A DNA stretch of 64,000 nucleotides, taken from Oegoconia quadripuncta. Its lineage: Eukaryota > Arthropoda > Insecta > Lepidoptera > Autostichidae. Under the pieces are notes generated by a model. The model worked only from the letters and a program-made list of their open reading frames with translations. It was not told where the DNA came from and did no database searches. A program made the translations under genes and the position numbers. Every line of letters begins with the position of its first letter. Positions within the stretch are counted from its first letter, which is position 1. Below are positions 1 to 10,869 of this stretch, one piece after another. The stretch is from contig OX438741.1 in the NCBI GenBank assembly GCA_949316235.1, positions 14,447,124 through 14,511,123 on the forward strand. The letters run 5' to 3'.

Positions 1-1645
1 CTGTTGCGAATTTAGTAAAAATGTACTAGATCCAATAAAGTGGATGTTTGTAGGTTTAGTAGTCTTGCACTTATTGTTTGAGTCTCTAGCAGACTGAACA
101 TTCATTCACTCTGTCTCTAGTATCTGTTTGTCAGTTTGGGAGGAGAAAAGTAAGATTACAAATGTATGTAACACCACCGAGGTTAATAATTGGATATATC
201 GTTCAGGGCGCACTTTTTAACCAACTTCGAAAAAAGGCGGAGTTTACATATACCCTTACTAAACTGTGTAATCCTTCACACATACGAAGTGATTATATTG
301 TTAGCTATACCTATACTTATATACTATAGGGCTTAGTGATCAAATCTATCTACTCCTCATCAATGCGTCACAATCAACAACCATCAGTGGGGCGCTTTTC
401 GGATGTATCTCACACATAAAATATGTCGAGAGAACCATTTCTTGTATTTTTAAAATGTAGACAGAAAATGCTACTACATGTTAAAAATAAATGACTTCAA
501 TCGAGATGTCATACCATACATAGTTATATTTATTGCCGCGGTATCACGACATATTTTTAAAATGTATGTACAGAAAGCAATAGAAAGGCTATACTGCGAC
601 CAGAATTATAAATAAAAGCTTTATATCCAGCGCCAAACCGATTAGGAGTTGAAGTGTTCGCCAGGGCCGAAATCGGTCGGAAGCATCATCATCATTAGAT
701 GAGCTTCGGTAGAATACACAGAAAAATACTCCAAGAACTTAAATTCCATCAAATTCTAAGAAAGATTTGTACACCAACATTGACCGAAGTTACAAGTTTG
801 ACAATGACATTTGTTTGACAGTGGGTGGATATTGTTTTAATTAACGACGGAATGTTCGTTTCAAGGAATGAATTGCAAGAGGCTTCATTCTTTCTATAGG
901 CAGGAGTGTTCGTTTTAAAGTAAATTGTTATGAAACTAGAAAATACATTTTCTCGAAAACGGAGGTTTCTAAAATTCTACAATTTGTACATAACAGCTGG
1001 ATATTCAAATACCTATCCAGATATATATAACTTAACCCTGTCGGAATTAATAAATATTAAAGGCCCAATCTGGGACAAGTCCTTTGGTATTAGTTTACTA
1101 TAATATAATTTTTGCTATAATGCTGTTGATTCTATGTAAATAAATAAGTAAGTACCTAAGTAATTAAAAAAAATGCTGAAATAGTGCCACCGGAATTTTA
1201 AAGGTATAATAAATACTGCTTCAAAACATCGACGTTGTTTAGATGTCTTTGTGAAAAAGAGCCGTGTATAATGACATGACGGACTTTTTGTAGGCGGGAC
1301 AAGAAAAATCCAAATCCGATAATTTTGTCCGGGAGGATAGTATTCTCAATAACAACACAAAAAAGACCAACAAAATGGACCATCGGACTATTAAGAATAA
1401 AGAGGCGGGAAAATGCTTAACTTTCTGTCTTTGAGTATTGCAAACATTATTTTCATTTGAGAGAATTTCATGATTTATCAAAATAAAAGTACTCTTATAT
1501 TATAATGCTCTTAGGATATAGTTTACTCTCCCTCACCTACCCAAATCCGTTCAGGCGTAAATTAGCTTGATTGAATAACACAAAAATAAAATGCTGTTGA
1601 TGTGTTACACAAGACAGTTGTTGGGCTATTATATATTTTACTTAC
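1..1645. other. Intron of gene A, no exon recognised
   Basis: AT-rich. It includes a piece of a dispersed lepidopteran repeat near 220-250 (accaacttcgaaaaaaggcg). A minus-strand reading at 1239-1400 is hydrophobic and follows a possible acceptor, but its sequence does not match TM7 of the family, so it is not called. Confidence 0.4.
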
Positions 1646-1735
1646 ATAGTGTTTTCCAGGGGCTCATTTTTGAATTTTGATTACCATCTTCATGTTGCAA
1701 CTTTGGTTTTTCATCACTCAATAGCTTTTCAGAGA
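1646..1735 (-). CDS. Gene A exon 5 (rest of central loop)
   Basis: The 90-nt exon (acceptor ATTTCAG, donor GTAAGT) encodes a hydrophilic loop, [14 protein letters not shown] and onward, ending SPWKTL just before TM7 should begin. Gene B covers the same region with a single 133-nt exon, so an intron was gained or lost here. The next exon is expected to begin with two bases completing a codon; it was not found in 1-1645. Confidence 0.75.
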
Positions 1736-4700
1736 CTGAAATGAAATATCAATAAGTACAAAATACCTTCCTTTAACAATTGTTTTTGTTATTCAATTCC
1801 ATGGGGAACCTTTCCCTAGCACTTTTTGGAAATTAATTGTTACTGTGTACTTAATGTTTTACGTCAAATTCATTCAGCAGGTGTAGAAAATAAATTAACT
1901 CTAACACGAAATATTGATTTGTTTGGTCGTCCATTTTGTTGAGTGTCCAACATTGGCCCACTCGCAAGCACGGGTACTAGGAGAACAGAAAACAAAGGTA
2001 CCTCGTGGATACCGTTTGCAGTCTGGGAGACATAATCGAGCGGTCGTGTGGTCGTATAATTGTCTCTTTCCTACATGAAGATATGAATGAACGGAACAAT
2101 CATGTTGTCTTCTTCCTATTTCAACATAGAAGGACTTACCTACAACGTTTACATCGTTTGATTCTTGTTGACTTCGCATGTATTTCAATTCATCTAAAAT
2201 ATCTTGCGTAGATTTTGAAACGCCGCGGTAAAATTTAAGAGATTCTAAAGCCTCCTGTAAAATAAAACGCTTGTCATTTGAATAATATAATAATGTGAAA
2301 GTACGGAAGTTTAGGTTTTGTAAAAAAAATGGTTTATATGAGATAGATAAGTGAGACGATCGGCTTCAGATTTCTTTTAAGTTCTTTTCAACCAATATTA
2401 ACATTAACATTGTACCTTGATACTTTGAGTAGGGATGTATGTTGTGCCAAAAGATCAACAAAAGATTCGTGATACAAAAAGTACATTCCGACTAAAATGG
2501 CGCTTTAGCTACTTAGGTTATAAATGACTTTCAGAGTTATATGCTAGTTAATTAATTTGCTACCCTTACTTATTTGCGTTATGCATATTTGCGCGGCTGG
2601 GTGTGGTATTAGATTCGTGGGGACCTGCAGCTCGGTAGCTATCCGGAGCTGGCGCTTACCTTGGCCAACGCATTGCTATTCAACGAGTTAATGCTGCACG
2701 CATTCCGCCGCATGATAGCGATCTTGAACACGTTTTCTACCTTGCTTATACATATTTCTGTGCTGAATAGGTCTTTGGGTTTATTGGTTCTCTCCCATTT
2801 TCCTACTTTTGCATCATTTGAATTGGTATTCTGTATTTTGGTGTACCTATACCGCAAGAAATAGGGCATATTAGGTAAGTGAAATAGGAGTTATTGGCAT
2901 CGGTCGATCCGGCCGGTGTTTGATTGCGACTGGCGGTATTGGTTTTCATAGGGTTCCTATCATGCGAAATTTATTTTATAGTCATATTTTCTCCACGTAT
3001 AAAATTAAAATCGTAGAGCACATAAGTCTAAGTGTCCCTTACCGTATTCCCAGATATCCCCTCACTAAAGTCTTTTAAAATCGTAGAGCACATAATGTCT
3101 AAGTGTCCCTTACCGTATTCCCAGATATCCCCTCACTAAAGTCTTTTAAAATCGTAGAGCACATAATGTCTAAGTGTCCCTTACCGTATTCCCAGATATC
3201 CCCTCACTAAAGTCTTTTAAAATCGTAGAGCACATAATGTCTAAGTGTCCCTTACCGTATTCCCAGATATCCCCTCACTAAAGTCTTTTAAAATCGTAGA
3301 GCACATAATGTCTAAGTGTCCCTTACCGTATTCCCAGATATCCCCTCACTAAAGTCTTTTAAAATCGTAGAGCACATAATGTCTAAGTGTCCCTTACCGT
3401 ATTCCCAGATATCCCCTCACTAAAGTCTTTTAAAATCGTAGAACACATAAGTCTAAGTGTCCCTTACCGTATTCCCAGATATCCCCTCACTAAAGTCTTT
3501 TAAAATCGTAGAGCACATAATGTCTAAGTGTCCCTTACCGTATTCCCAGATATCCCCTCACTAAAGTCTTTTAAAATCGTAGAACACATAAGTCTAAGTG
3601 TCCCTTACCGTATTCCCAGATATCCCCTCACTAAAGTCTTCTCCTGCCCCTCTTCCAGCACAAATATTGGCTACAATGCGTCTATTACTAGAATATGTAG
3701 CGAATATAATTCCATCTGTAATGTTCATACTGATATAGACATACTTCACGACTCGCTCCCCATATTTAGTCGAAAGATAATGAAAATTTCATCGACTGAC
3801 GATTGATCTCACCTACTATATCTGCTTTTTGTTATTGTTAGTTTATTTTAGTGTTCAGTATAAATGTACCTATCACCTTTTCACACACTTAGTTATAAGT
3901 AATTAGTAGTAAAATTTTTAAAATATTTCATTTAACCTACCCAAACTTATTTATTACTTAGATACTTTCAAAATTCTTTTTTTGTAGTTTAAAATTATAT
4001 GCCTATAGCTTATAGTGTTATTGTACTACATGCATTTGAGTGTTGTGCTCATCTGTAATTGGAGTTCATACCAGAAAATTTTAGTGTAAATGAATTTGTA
4101 AAATGTAATGTATGTACTCTGTTGGTGAGCCTAAATAAATAAATAAATAAGTATAGATTACAAACGCGACCGTCAAATTACACAATTAGCAGTTTTGACA
4201 AAAAAAAATAAACTACCTATATGCCAATAACTTTTATTTCATTTACCTAATATGCCCTATTTTTTTCGTTACGGTAAAAAAACTCATCCGGTAATAAGTA
4301 ATTTAATTTGTAGGATATTCACAAAATTGTATGTATGGATAATATGACATTAAAGTGAGCTAAATAATAATCTTTTACATAATATATTGGTGTTTTCCAT
4401 TAATTTACATCGTCACTTTCCATAAGGTGAGATTGTAGTAAAACCATGGACTTATAGTAAAACGCGAAACCAGTTTTTAATTAAAAAAAAAAATATTTTA
4501 CAACATTTAAAAACAAAAAAAGTCATTAATTTTGACAGACAAATTGTTACTATACCTTTTGTCTCCCTTTCACCAGAAGATGAGCAGGTGTTTCCTTCAA
4601 ACAGCTTACTAGGAGTACATAGATGACGGAGTGTGTTAGATTTATGTAGGTCACAACATCGTAACTGCACATCCAACCGAGCACATACGCAACAAGTGTG

Positions 4701-7700
4701 CCAAAGGTGTACGTGAACCCTAATATGGATGTCGCAGTCCCTCTAATTGATTTTTGGGTCAATTCACCAATGAAGGGAATACAGGCAACCATATGAATAC
4801 CAGTTGCTAGGCCTATAATAAACCTGCTTGCTAAGAGCACTATCACGCTGTTTGCTGTAGCCAATAATGACCAGCCGAGCTGAAAAAAATAACACTTTCG
4901 TTCAAAAGCTTCTCGAGATTACGTTTTTAGATCGATATTATCCTACTTACACGTATAAAGTTTCATTAGAATCGGACCATTCATTTCGAAAAATTTGGTT
5001 TTTAAAAGTTTGTATGGAATGCCGTGTGAAATAAATGCTCTTAAATATATAAAAACCGCCTCCGTGGCTCAATGTAAACAACATTGGGTTTACGTTTCCG
5101 AGATCGCGGGTTCGATCCCCATCGGGGTACATATTTAGTACTCTGTTTGGTTGGTGGTAGGGCATATTAAATATCCGCCTGGCCAGGCCTCCGTCACTCG
5201 CTCAAAGTCGCGCGATAAGTACCTACCGGCTAGCCGTGCGTTCGAACACACAATTGCGCACAGGGGTGCCACAAGCGCGCCGCGCGGCATGTACGTATCT
5301 ACCTTACTGCGTATTATTGGATCTTTATAAATTTCTAACTGAGTTCCAAAAAATCTCTTCTGGAAAGGAGGTTCTCAATTCGGGTGTATTTTTTTTTGTG
5401 TGTATGTTACGCGATAGGTATCTCCGGCAATTATGAACCGATTTTAATGATTCTTTTTTTATGAGAAGGGTATAGCTCAAGGGTGGTACCATCGGATCAT
5501 AACCGACTACAAAAAAAAAGGAGGAAGTTTCGAAGTCGGTTGTTTTGCCAATTTTTTGGCGGGTGATTATTTCTACTACCTTGAGTAAAATTTCATACTC
5601 AAAATGACTCTCAGGTCGGTACGTAAGAAAAGAGCATAGAGCGAGAAAAGCCCGCGTCCCCCACTGGCAGTAATACCACAGATAATACCAGCCAGTTATT
5701 AGCGCCCGCGCCGCGCCGGGCCGTCCCGGCAGACAGACCCGGCGCGGCGCGCGCTGTCACAATGACACTGGCCACTCACTTTGCGCCGCGCGGCAGCGCC
5801 CATTATTAAAAACCTAGCGGCTAGTGACAAAACAATGAATCTCGAATTTTTCAGCGTCATTTTTTTTGTATACTGAATCGAACTAGTTTACTGGGGTAAG
5901 AAAAAGCCGTACGAAATATACTATTAAAATATACACAAGCGTTTTAACAATGTCGAATTCACGACATTGTTGTGCGGTATCGTCGTTGTCGTTTTTCACA
6001 TTGCCAAAAGAGTGTAATGTAAGTGTTTATTTTTCGGTATATTTTTACACAAAACTTTTCATCGAACTTAATGGGCCGGCCTGGGAGCAATTTGTATGAT
6101 ATATTAAAATCAATATAATTTAATTCTTTGTGGCCATGCTTCCCACATGATTATTTAATTAAACTTTTTGTCAGATTCCGAATTTTTGCCGTTATTAAAT
6201 TTACAAATGCAAAGTTTAGGGAGGGTAAAAAATAAATTGACCATTTTGTAGAATTAAATCATTTATAAAACAATTTCGTGTTTTATTTCATTGGACCAAC
6301 CCTAACGTATTCTCGCATCGGCAAAACGTCATCGCGCGTTGTGCGCTTGGAAACGCTCCGTTGAGTCAAAGCCGTTAAGTTCATTTTTCCTCGCGTTCGC
6401 TTGACAGCTAGAAAGAATGCGTAGGTATTTGTCGTTTTGCAGGGAAGTGATGTATCTGTTACTTTAGTAACTTATTGGTAATCTGTGGCCTGGCTAGCTA
6501 CCACCATCTTATCTGAATCTGCCGCCAAACAGCAATGTTAATAGCATTGTTGTGTTCCGCTTGTCAGAGATCAGATAGCCAGTCTCCCAAATAAGATAGG
6601 GTTTCCGGGTCAGTACGCTACCACCTTCGGCCTCATCTTCACTTAACATCAGGTCAAGTGCTAAACCGTTGTGGATAAACGGAAAAATAAAAGATTATTT
6701 AGACAACCCATGAAAAACTGTGACATCGATATACTTGCATAAAAAAGTTTTAAAAGCTAAATTTCTTCGAAAATAAAAAAAAGCACTGCAATCAGCCCAC
6801 GCATTACTGAGACACACCCGGACAAAGACTGGACACACACACAAACAATCATATCTCAACGCATACTAACGCCCGTATTAATAAACGAATCTCAATACAA
6901 GTCTTGAGGCTGTATCAACCGAAATGCGTCTTAAGCAGTTGACGCTATCTCAAGCTCCGTGCTAATTTATAAACCAATCTTGAGGTCTCAGGTACTCAGC
7001 TGAGATCACTTCTCAAGTATTCGCCTCAGCGGCGAATAAATTATAGTCTTGAGGTTCGTTTATTAATACGTGAAACTCGGCGCACCTCTCAAGTGAGTAA
7101 ATGCTTGAGTATGCACGTGCTTTTCAGGTCTCAAGTTAGATTTATTAATCAACACATTTACTTGAGATCGGTCACAAGACTGTTCTCAATCTTGAGAATG
7201 GCTTACTAATACGGGCCTAAGTCGTAAAACTAAAATTCGTATGTACTCACCACAAAGCAAAGTCCGTTTAATATAGTCGTCCTTTTCCTTCCAACTATAT
7301 CGGCTAACCAGCCAGAAAAGAACGTAGACATAAAGCATCCCAACATAGGCAGGGAGCTGATCAGGTTGCTCTCAGTTTGTGATATCCTAGTTCCTATGGG
7401 CGCCTGGTCACTCTCTAATGCTTCTAGCGCATGGGTGGACCAGGCAATGGCGTAGCCAGTGAAGTAGTTACCCTGGGAGACTAGAAGTTACACGAAATAA
7501 GCAAAAAGTTACATAAAGACTCGTGTCTTAAGAGTTTTTTTAACTGTGACCCTTTTGGTGTTGCGGGTGTCCATGGGCGGCGGTGATTGCTTTCCATCAG
7601 GTGACCCGCATGCTCGTTTGCCGCCCTCTCATATAAAAAAAAAAAAAAAAAAATGCGTGACAGGTTCGTACTTGACCTCAATCACACCTGATGTTAAGTG

Positions 7701-8515
7701 AAGATGAGGTCGAAGGTGGAAGCGTATTGACCCGGAAACCCCAACAGGTTTGGGGGACTGGCTATCTGATCTCTGACAAGCGGAACACAACAAAGCTATT
7801 AACATTGCTGTTTGGCGGCAGATTCAGATAAGATGGTGGTAGCTAGCCAGGCGGACATTTAATATGCCCTAACACCAACCAAACCGAGTACTTAAACATG
7901 TACCCCACTGGGGATCGAACCCGCGACCTCCGAATCGTAAACCCAATGTTGTTTACATTGAGCCACGGAGGCGGCCCTAAGAGTTCCGTACATAACATTA
8001 CTATTACACACTTTTGGAAGCCCCTTTTCTCAGAAACGGAATACCTGTGTATAAAAAAAACGTATCATTGTTCATAGTTAAGGAGGACTTTTAGCACAGT
8101 ATAATAAATAGTACTAGCGTACTTTTAGTCTGAATTTACGCTTTGAAATGACATATTTTTCTGTGTTAAACAGCAGTATAAGGTCGCTGTTACGATATTA
8201 GATTATTCTTCTTGTAAGAAAGTTATGGATAATTACTAGTTTTTTTAAGAAAAGATACTATTTATCTTAATTAATCTGGTTGTATCGAGGCGATACACTT
8301 TTTATAGTTATGTAAAAATATATTTGAAACTAACACATTTTTCAACTTTAGCTCACTTAGTTATTTACTTAGTACTTGCGTTTCTTACAAATGTTTAATT
8401 TTTAGCAATTTACAACACTTTATTAAATGTTTCAAGAAAATCGCGGTTATTCGTTTTTCCGAGGTCAAACCGTATTGTCCCTGGGCTAATATTGATACTT
8501 TAGATATTTCAGTAG

Positions 8516-8562
<47 letters not shown>

Positions 8563-9179
8563 TAAGTAAGTCTATTAATATGATATTAAAATTATATTTA
8601 TGCATACTTATCTATAATTATTTTTTTTATTTTTATTTTTTTTCATTCATTCATTTATTCGCATTGAATGGGGTACATACATAGTTGATAGATTAAAGAA
8701 ATTATAGTTCTCCACATTCAGCTATATAACACAGCATGCAAACATTTAAAATACAGCAATAACAATAGGAACATGCATTGATTAATCGCTTATTGAATTG
8801 ATTAATCTTTAGTTGGTAGTATCGTGCACCTGTTTTTCTACCTACAAATATCCCATGGCTGTGGGTTGTATGGAAGAGATCGCTTTTAGTGATAAGACCG
8901 CCTAATTGTATTCTATTGTTATCATCAAAAATTATTGTAAATTATTTTGCGCAATGAAGAGTATTTGTATTTTATTGTACTATTAACAATTTAATACCGT
9001 AAACATTCAAATATTATGGTCATTAATTTATACAAGCTTAGACATAATTCCCCGGAAGGGTCTGCAGAAGTAGGTTGCTTTGCGCACTTTCGGCGAGTAA
9101 TTATCATAGTAAATTTTTCGTAAAAAACGTTGTACTCACTTATTAGGGTCGAAACAATCTGGACAATGATACCCTTCAT
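1646..9179 (-). CDS. Gene A: MFS facilitative sugar transporter (Tret1-like), 5' part of gene
   Basis: Five exons join in frame: 9179-9140, 7480-7251, 4879-4556, 2254-2140 and 1735-1646, with GT donors and AG acceptors and matching phases. They give about 266 residues. In order these cover TM1 and a short N-terminus, the loop 2-3 signature [11 protein letters not shown], a TM4 segment RFIIGLATG, the family SIRG motif, a PESP-like KETP motif after TM6, and the central cytoplasmic loop ending in SPWKTL. In the family these proteins move sugars such as trehalose or glucose across the plasma membrane by facilitated diffusion. The last six membrane segments are not in the window; they must lie left of position 1. 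Gene B is its tandem paralogue on the same strand. The canonical PESP is KETP here. Family assignment is firm; the substrate is unknown. Confidence 0.85.
2140..2254 (-). CDS. Gene A exon 4 (start of central loop)
   Basis: The 115-nt exon encodes [15 protein letters not shown] and then a charged stretch, matching the EA..L..(L/Y)RG motif that follows PESP in this family. Acceptor TTTTACAG and donor GTAAGT are strong. It joins exon 3 in phase 0. Confidence 0.85.
3003..3640 (+). repeat. Nine-copy 70-71 bp minisatellite derived from LINE coding sequence
   Basis: Units begin (atcgtaga) at 3010, 3080, 3151, 3222, 3293, 3364, 3435, 3505 and 3576. Copies are almost identical; two kinds differ by one base (cataagtct or cataatgtct), giving 70 or 71 bp. 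The last unit reads in frame, [20 protein letters not shown], into a LINE-like C-terminus, so the unit is a coding segment amplified in tandem. No spacers, so it is not CRISPR. Confidence 0.92.
3576..4155 (+). mobile_element. Non-LTR retrotransposon (LINE) 3' fragment
   Basis: An open frame encodes [20 protein letters not shown] and then [20 protein letters not shown] before a stop at 3806. This resembles the C-terminal tail of LINE reverse transcriptases (an N....D.DIF..SL..F pattern). About 330 bases of AT-rich 3' UTR follow, ending in an (AAAT)n tail at 4131-4150. The ORF is 5'-truncated and runs up into the minisatellite. The clade is not resolved. Confidence 0.55.
4395..4495 (+). mobile_element. 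LINE 3' end (same family as 34301-34933)
   Basis: The sequence catcgtcactttccataagg, then gtgagattgtagt, aaacgcgaaaccagttttta and a poly-A tract match the 3' terminus of the LINE at 34301-34933 almost base for base. Only the extreme 3' end is present. Confidence 0.7.
4556..4879 (-). CDS. Gene A exon 3 (TM3-TM6)
   Basis: The 324-nt phase-0 exon follows a T-rich tract ending in CAG and ends at a GTATAG donor. It encodes [29 protein letters not shown] and a post-TM6 [14 protein letters not shown], all in the positions expected for the family. It has exactly the same length as exon 3 of gene B. Confidence 0.9.
5055..5183 (+). mobile_element. SINE family A, left part (split copy)
   Basis: The tRNA-like head (ccgcctccgtggctcaatgt) has a B box gggttcgatcccc and the body motif ggttggtggtagggca. 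The copy breaks off at gcctggc and resumes at about 6488, so a 1.3 kb insertion separates the halves. Confidence 0.85.
5184..6487. mobile_element. 1.3 kb insertion splitting a SINE, with GC-rich core
   Basis: This segment interrupts a family A SINE at gcctgg, which appears on both sides and may be a target duplication. It holds a dispersed lepidopteran repeat at 5340-5600, a GC-rich hairpin at 5707-5751, and a right end (ctttagtaacttattggtaa) found again at 10680. No coding sequence or terminal repeats were recognised. It may itself be composite. Confidence 0.5.
5707..5751. repeat. GC-rich inverted repeat
   Basis: Two 14-nt arms (5707-5720 and 5738-5751, core cgccgcgccggg) are perfect complements around a 17-nt loop. 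The surrounding 5700-5800 stretch is strongly GC- and CpG-rich within an otherwise AT-rich intron. It could be a promoter core of the inserted element; that is inference. Confidence 0.7.
6488..6680 (+). mobile_element. SINE family A, right part (split copy)
   Basis: This is the body and tail (gctagctaccaccatcttat through acttaacatcagg) of the copy whose head is at 5055-5183. Confidence 0.85.
6871..7216. mobile_element. MITE with TIR gcccgtattaataaac
   Basis: The ends are inverted copies (gcccgtattaata... and ...ttactaatacgggc). The interior repeats tctcaag/cttgag motifs on both strands. A partial second copy on the other strand lies at 32838-33031. The right end lies 34 bp from the splice donor of gene A exon 2. 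Confidence 0.8.
7251..7480 (-). CDS. Gene A exon 2 (TM1-TM3 region)
   Basis: The 230-nt exon has acceptor ...CTTCTAG and donor GTGAGT. It encodes the end of TM1 ([10 protein letters not shown]), an extracellular loop, a segment resembling the SWIASL block ([11 protein letters not shown]) and the MFS loop signature [11 protein letters not shown]. It matches exon 2 of gene B in length and phase. Confidence 0.88.
7530..7648 (-). mobile_element. LINE 3' end with poly-A
   Basis: Read on the minus strand, it is the conserved 3' UTR with cccatggacacccgcaacac and the complement of accatcaggtg..., then a 19-base A tract. The same 3' end occurs at 18840-18990. Direction is taken from the A tract at 7630-7648, which is on the plus strand, so the copy may be rearranged. 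Confidence 0.5.
7655..7976 (-). mobile_element. SINE family A, near full length
   Basis: Body and head are complete. The head at 7905-7974 reads, on the minus strand, as a tRNA-like sequence with B box gggttcgatcccc. It lies next to the LINE 3' end at 7530-7648. Confidence 0.88.
8519..8558. repeat. (AT)n microsatellite
   Basis: About 20 uninterrupted AT dinucleotides in the intron of gene A. Confidence 0.95.
8850..8960 (+). mobile_element. LINE 3' UTR fragment (ggaagagatcgc family)
   Basis: The sequence tatggaagagatcgctttta followed by gtgataagaccgcc is a 3' UTR block also present at 10870-11005 (minus), 12270-12395, 26480-26640 (minus) and 35730-35840. Confidence 0.6.
9140..9179 (-). CDS. 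Gene A exon 1 (start codon)
   Basis: This 40-nt exon encodes [13 protein letters not shown] plus one base and ends at a consensus GTGAGT donor. The split codon is completed by the first two bases of the next exon, giving ...[11 protein letters not shown]. The start was chosen because it is the only Met giving a phase-1 exon like exon 1 of gene B. Its hydrophobic character fits the start of TM1. Confidence 0.7.
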
Positions 9180-9530
9180 TATAAAATTCGCTACACTCTA
9201 CACAATACACGTCTAATGAAGTTAAACGACAGACTTGTCGAAGTCATCACGTAACTAAGTTGACAGATAACAATTATTATCCACAGTATCAGCTATGTTC
9301 AAACAGTAGTTTACTGAAGCCGCGAATAAATACAATATAAAACACTATATAAAACACTATAGCATGATTATAGTAAAGATAGCTTCTGTTTTCGTACTAG
9401 GCTTGCATTTACGAGGTACCTTTGGTTAGTTCCTTGTTCGACAAAAGGAAAAAGACTTGAGGGCCAACGTGCTCGCACGTCGGAAGTTCAACCAATGTCA
9501 CACTACTTTGTATACTAAATAACATTTACA
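9180..9530. other. Upstream flank of gene A
   Basis: The promoter of gene A should lie here, directly upstream of the start at 9179. No TATA box or other element can be assigned with confidence; the stretch is unique-looking and AT-rich. Confidence 0.3.
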
Positions 9531-9534
9531 TACA

Positions 9535-9735
9535 TACATCAGCCCATAAACATCCCACTGCAGGGATATAGCTTTCCCTCGTATATGAAGGAGTATAGGT
9601 CTTAGTCCACCACGACGGCCTAATGCGGGTTGGGAATTTCACATGCCTTTGAATTTTTATTTCTCAGGCATGCAGGTTTCCTCCCGATGATTTCCTATAT
9701 CGTTTAAGAGCAGTCACATACATACACACAGCGAC
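9535..9735 (-). mobile_element. SINE family D fragment
   Basis: It shares cagcccataaacatcccact, a tagtccaccacg block and caggcatgcaggtttcctcc with the copy at 48156-48838, which has a tRNA-like head. Here the head has been replaced by a family B SINE. Confidence 0.65.
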
Positions 9736-9736
9736 A

Positions 9737-9986
9737 TCTATACACACAGCGACATCTATAGTTCCACAGTAAGCAACTATATGCTTGTGTTGTGGATACC
9801 AGATGGTTTATATAATACATAAATACTTTTTTTTTTGTAAATAAATACTTATTATAAATGAAAACATCCATAACTCAGGTACACATGTCCGTATTCATCA
9901 CACAAACATATGCCCCTAGCGGGATTCGAACCCGCAACCTTTTTGGTATAGTGGTCAGAGTTGCTAACCATTACACCAAACAGGTC
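9737..9986 (-). mobile_element. SINE family B, near full length
   Basis: The tRNA-like head (complement at 9910-9986, gcgggattcgaacccgc) with body and the 3' end gatgtcgctgtgtgtat is complete. It reads on the minus strand. Confidence 0.88.
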
Positions 9987-10126
9987 TTCAAAATACATAC
10001 ATCACTCAATTCAATTCAAGTAGTTTATTTCAAACACAGTAGGTAGTATGTATGTTTTTTTTTCTTGTGTGTAATAAATGATTAAAATAAATAAATATAG
10101 TTAATATCATACAAATTCATCATTAT

Positions 10127-10340
10127 TTGGTGTAGTGGTTAGAAACTCTGCTGCTACACCAAAAGGTCGCGGGTTCGAATCCCGCCAGGGGCATATGTTT
10201 GTATGATGAATACAGACATGTGTTCCCGAGTTAAGGATGTTTTTCATTTATATATATGTATTTATTTACAAAAAAAATATGTATTTGTGTAGTTAATCAA
10301 CCATCTGGTATCCATAATCTGGTATCCATAATACCATGGT
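10127..10340 (+). mobile_element. SINE family B
   Basis: Head ttggtgtagtggttagaaac, B box gggttcgaatcccgcc and body up to caaccatctggtatcc are present. The 3' end is missing. Confidence 0.85.
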
Positions 10341-10371
10341 ATCCATCCGTAGTAGTAGTAATAGTAAAATA

Positions 10372-10498
10372 TCTTTCCACATACACACAGCGCCATCTAG
10401 TTCCACACTAAACAACTAGGCTTGTATCATGGATACCAGATGGTTGATAATCTACACAAATACATTTTTTTTTTGTAAATAAATACATACTACATACT
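10372..10498 (-). mobile_element. SINE family B 3' part
   Basis: It contains the complement of tagatggcgctgtgtgtatg and the body to the A-rich stretch; the tRNA-like head is missing. Confidence 0.8.
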
Positions 10499-10552
10499 AT
10501 TACTACTTACTACATACTACATACGATTGCTATTACTATATATATAATACAA

Positions 10553-10620
10553 GCTTAGTTGCTTAGTGTGGAACTAGATGGCGCTGTGTGTATGTGCAAA
10601 GATATTTATTTATTTATTTC
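10553..10620 (+). mobile_element. SINE family B 3' end
   Basis: Only the tail (ttagtgtggaactagatggc, then gctgtgtgtatgt and TTTA repeats) remains. With the minus-strand piece at 10372-10498 it forms an inverted pair. Confidence 0.75.
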
Positions 10621-10869
10621 ATGGAACTAAAATAAATGATGGGATAAGCCTCTGCCCGGACCCATGCATACGCAGCCATAGACTTTAGTAACTTATTAGT
10701 AATCTGTGGCCATAGAGTCCCTCATGAAACTGTTAGGGCTACTGTATACGCAATAATCTCACAACCTTTATCCCAAATGAGATGGTCCGAGATATCCCAA
10801 ACGTTAGTATTTGGGTGTTTCAAACATGAGTTTAATGCTTGAAACAACATCCACGGTTCACCTTACGAA

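Larger units (their letters stand above)
2850..4285. mobile_element. TIR element with internal LINE fragment and minisatellite
   Basis: The ends are inverted copies: gggcatattaggtaagtgaa near 2866 and its complement near 4236-4255, flanked on the right by ttacggtaaaaaaac. A short relative with the same ends lies at 56862-57210. The interior holds a LINE 3' fragment and a 71-bp tandem repeat, so the element was invaded after insertion or carries cargo. The left terminus is eroded. Confidence 0.55.

Noticed and set aside
1198..1481. Hydrophobic minus-strand frames as TM7 of gene A
   Set aside because: No match to the family at TM7; junction phase gives an unrelated sequence.
2639..2869. Minus-strand frame with a GTAAGC donor as an exon of gene A
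   Set aside because: Exons 3 and 4 join in phase and by homology without it, and half of it lies in a TIR element end.
3003..3640. CRISPR array
   Set aside because: Direct head-to-tail 71-bp repeats with no variable spacers in a eukaryotic intron; it is a minisatellite.
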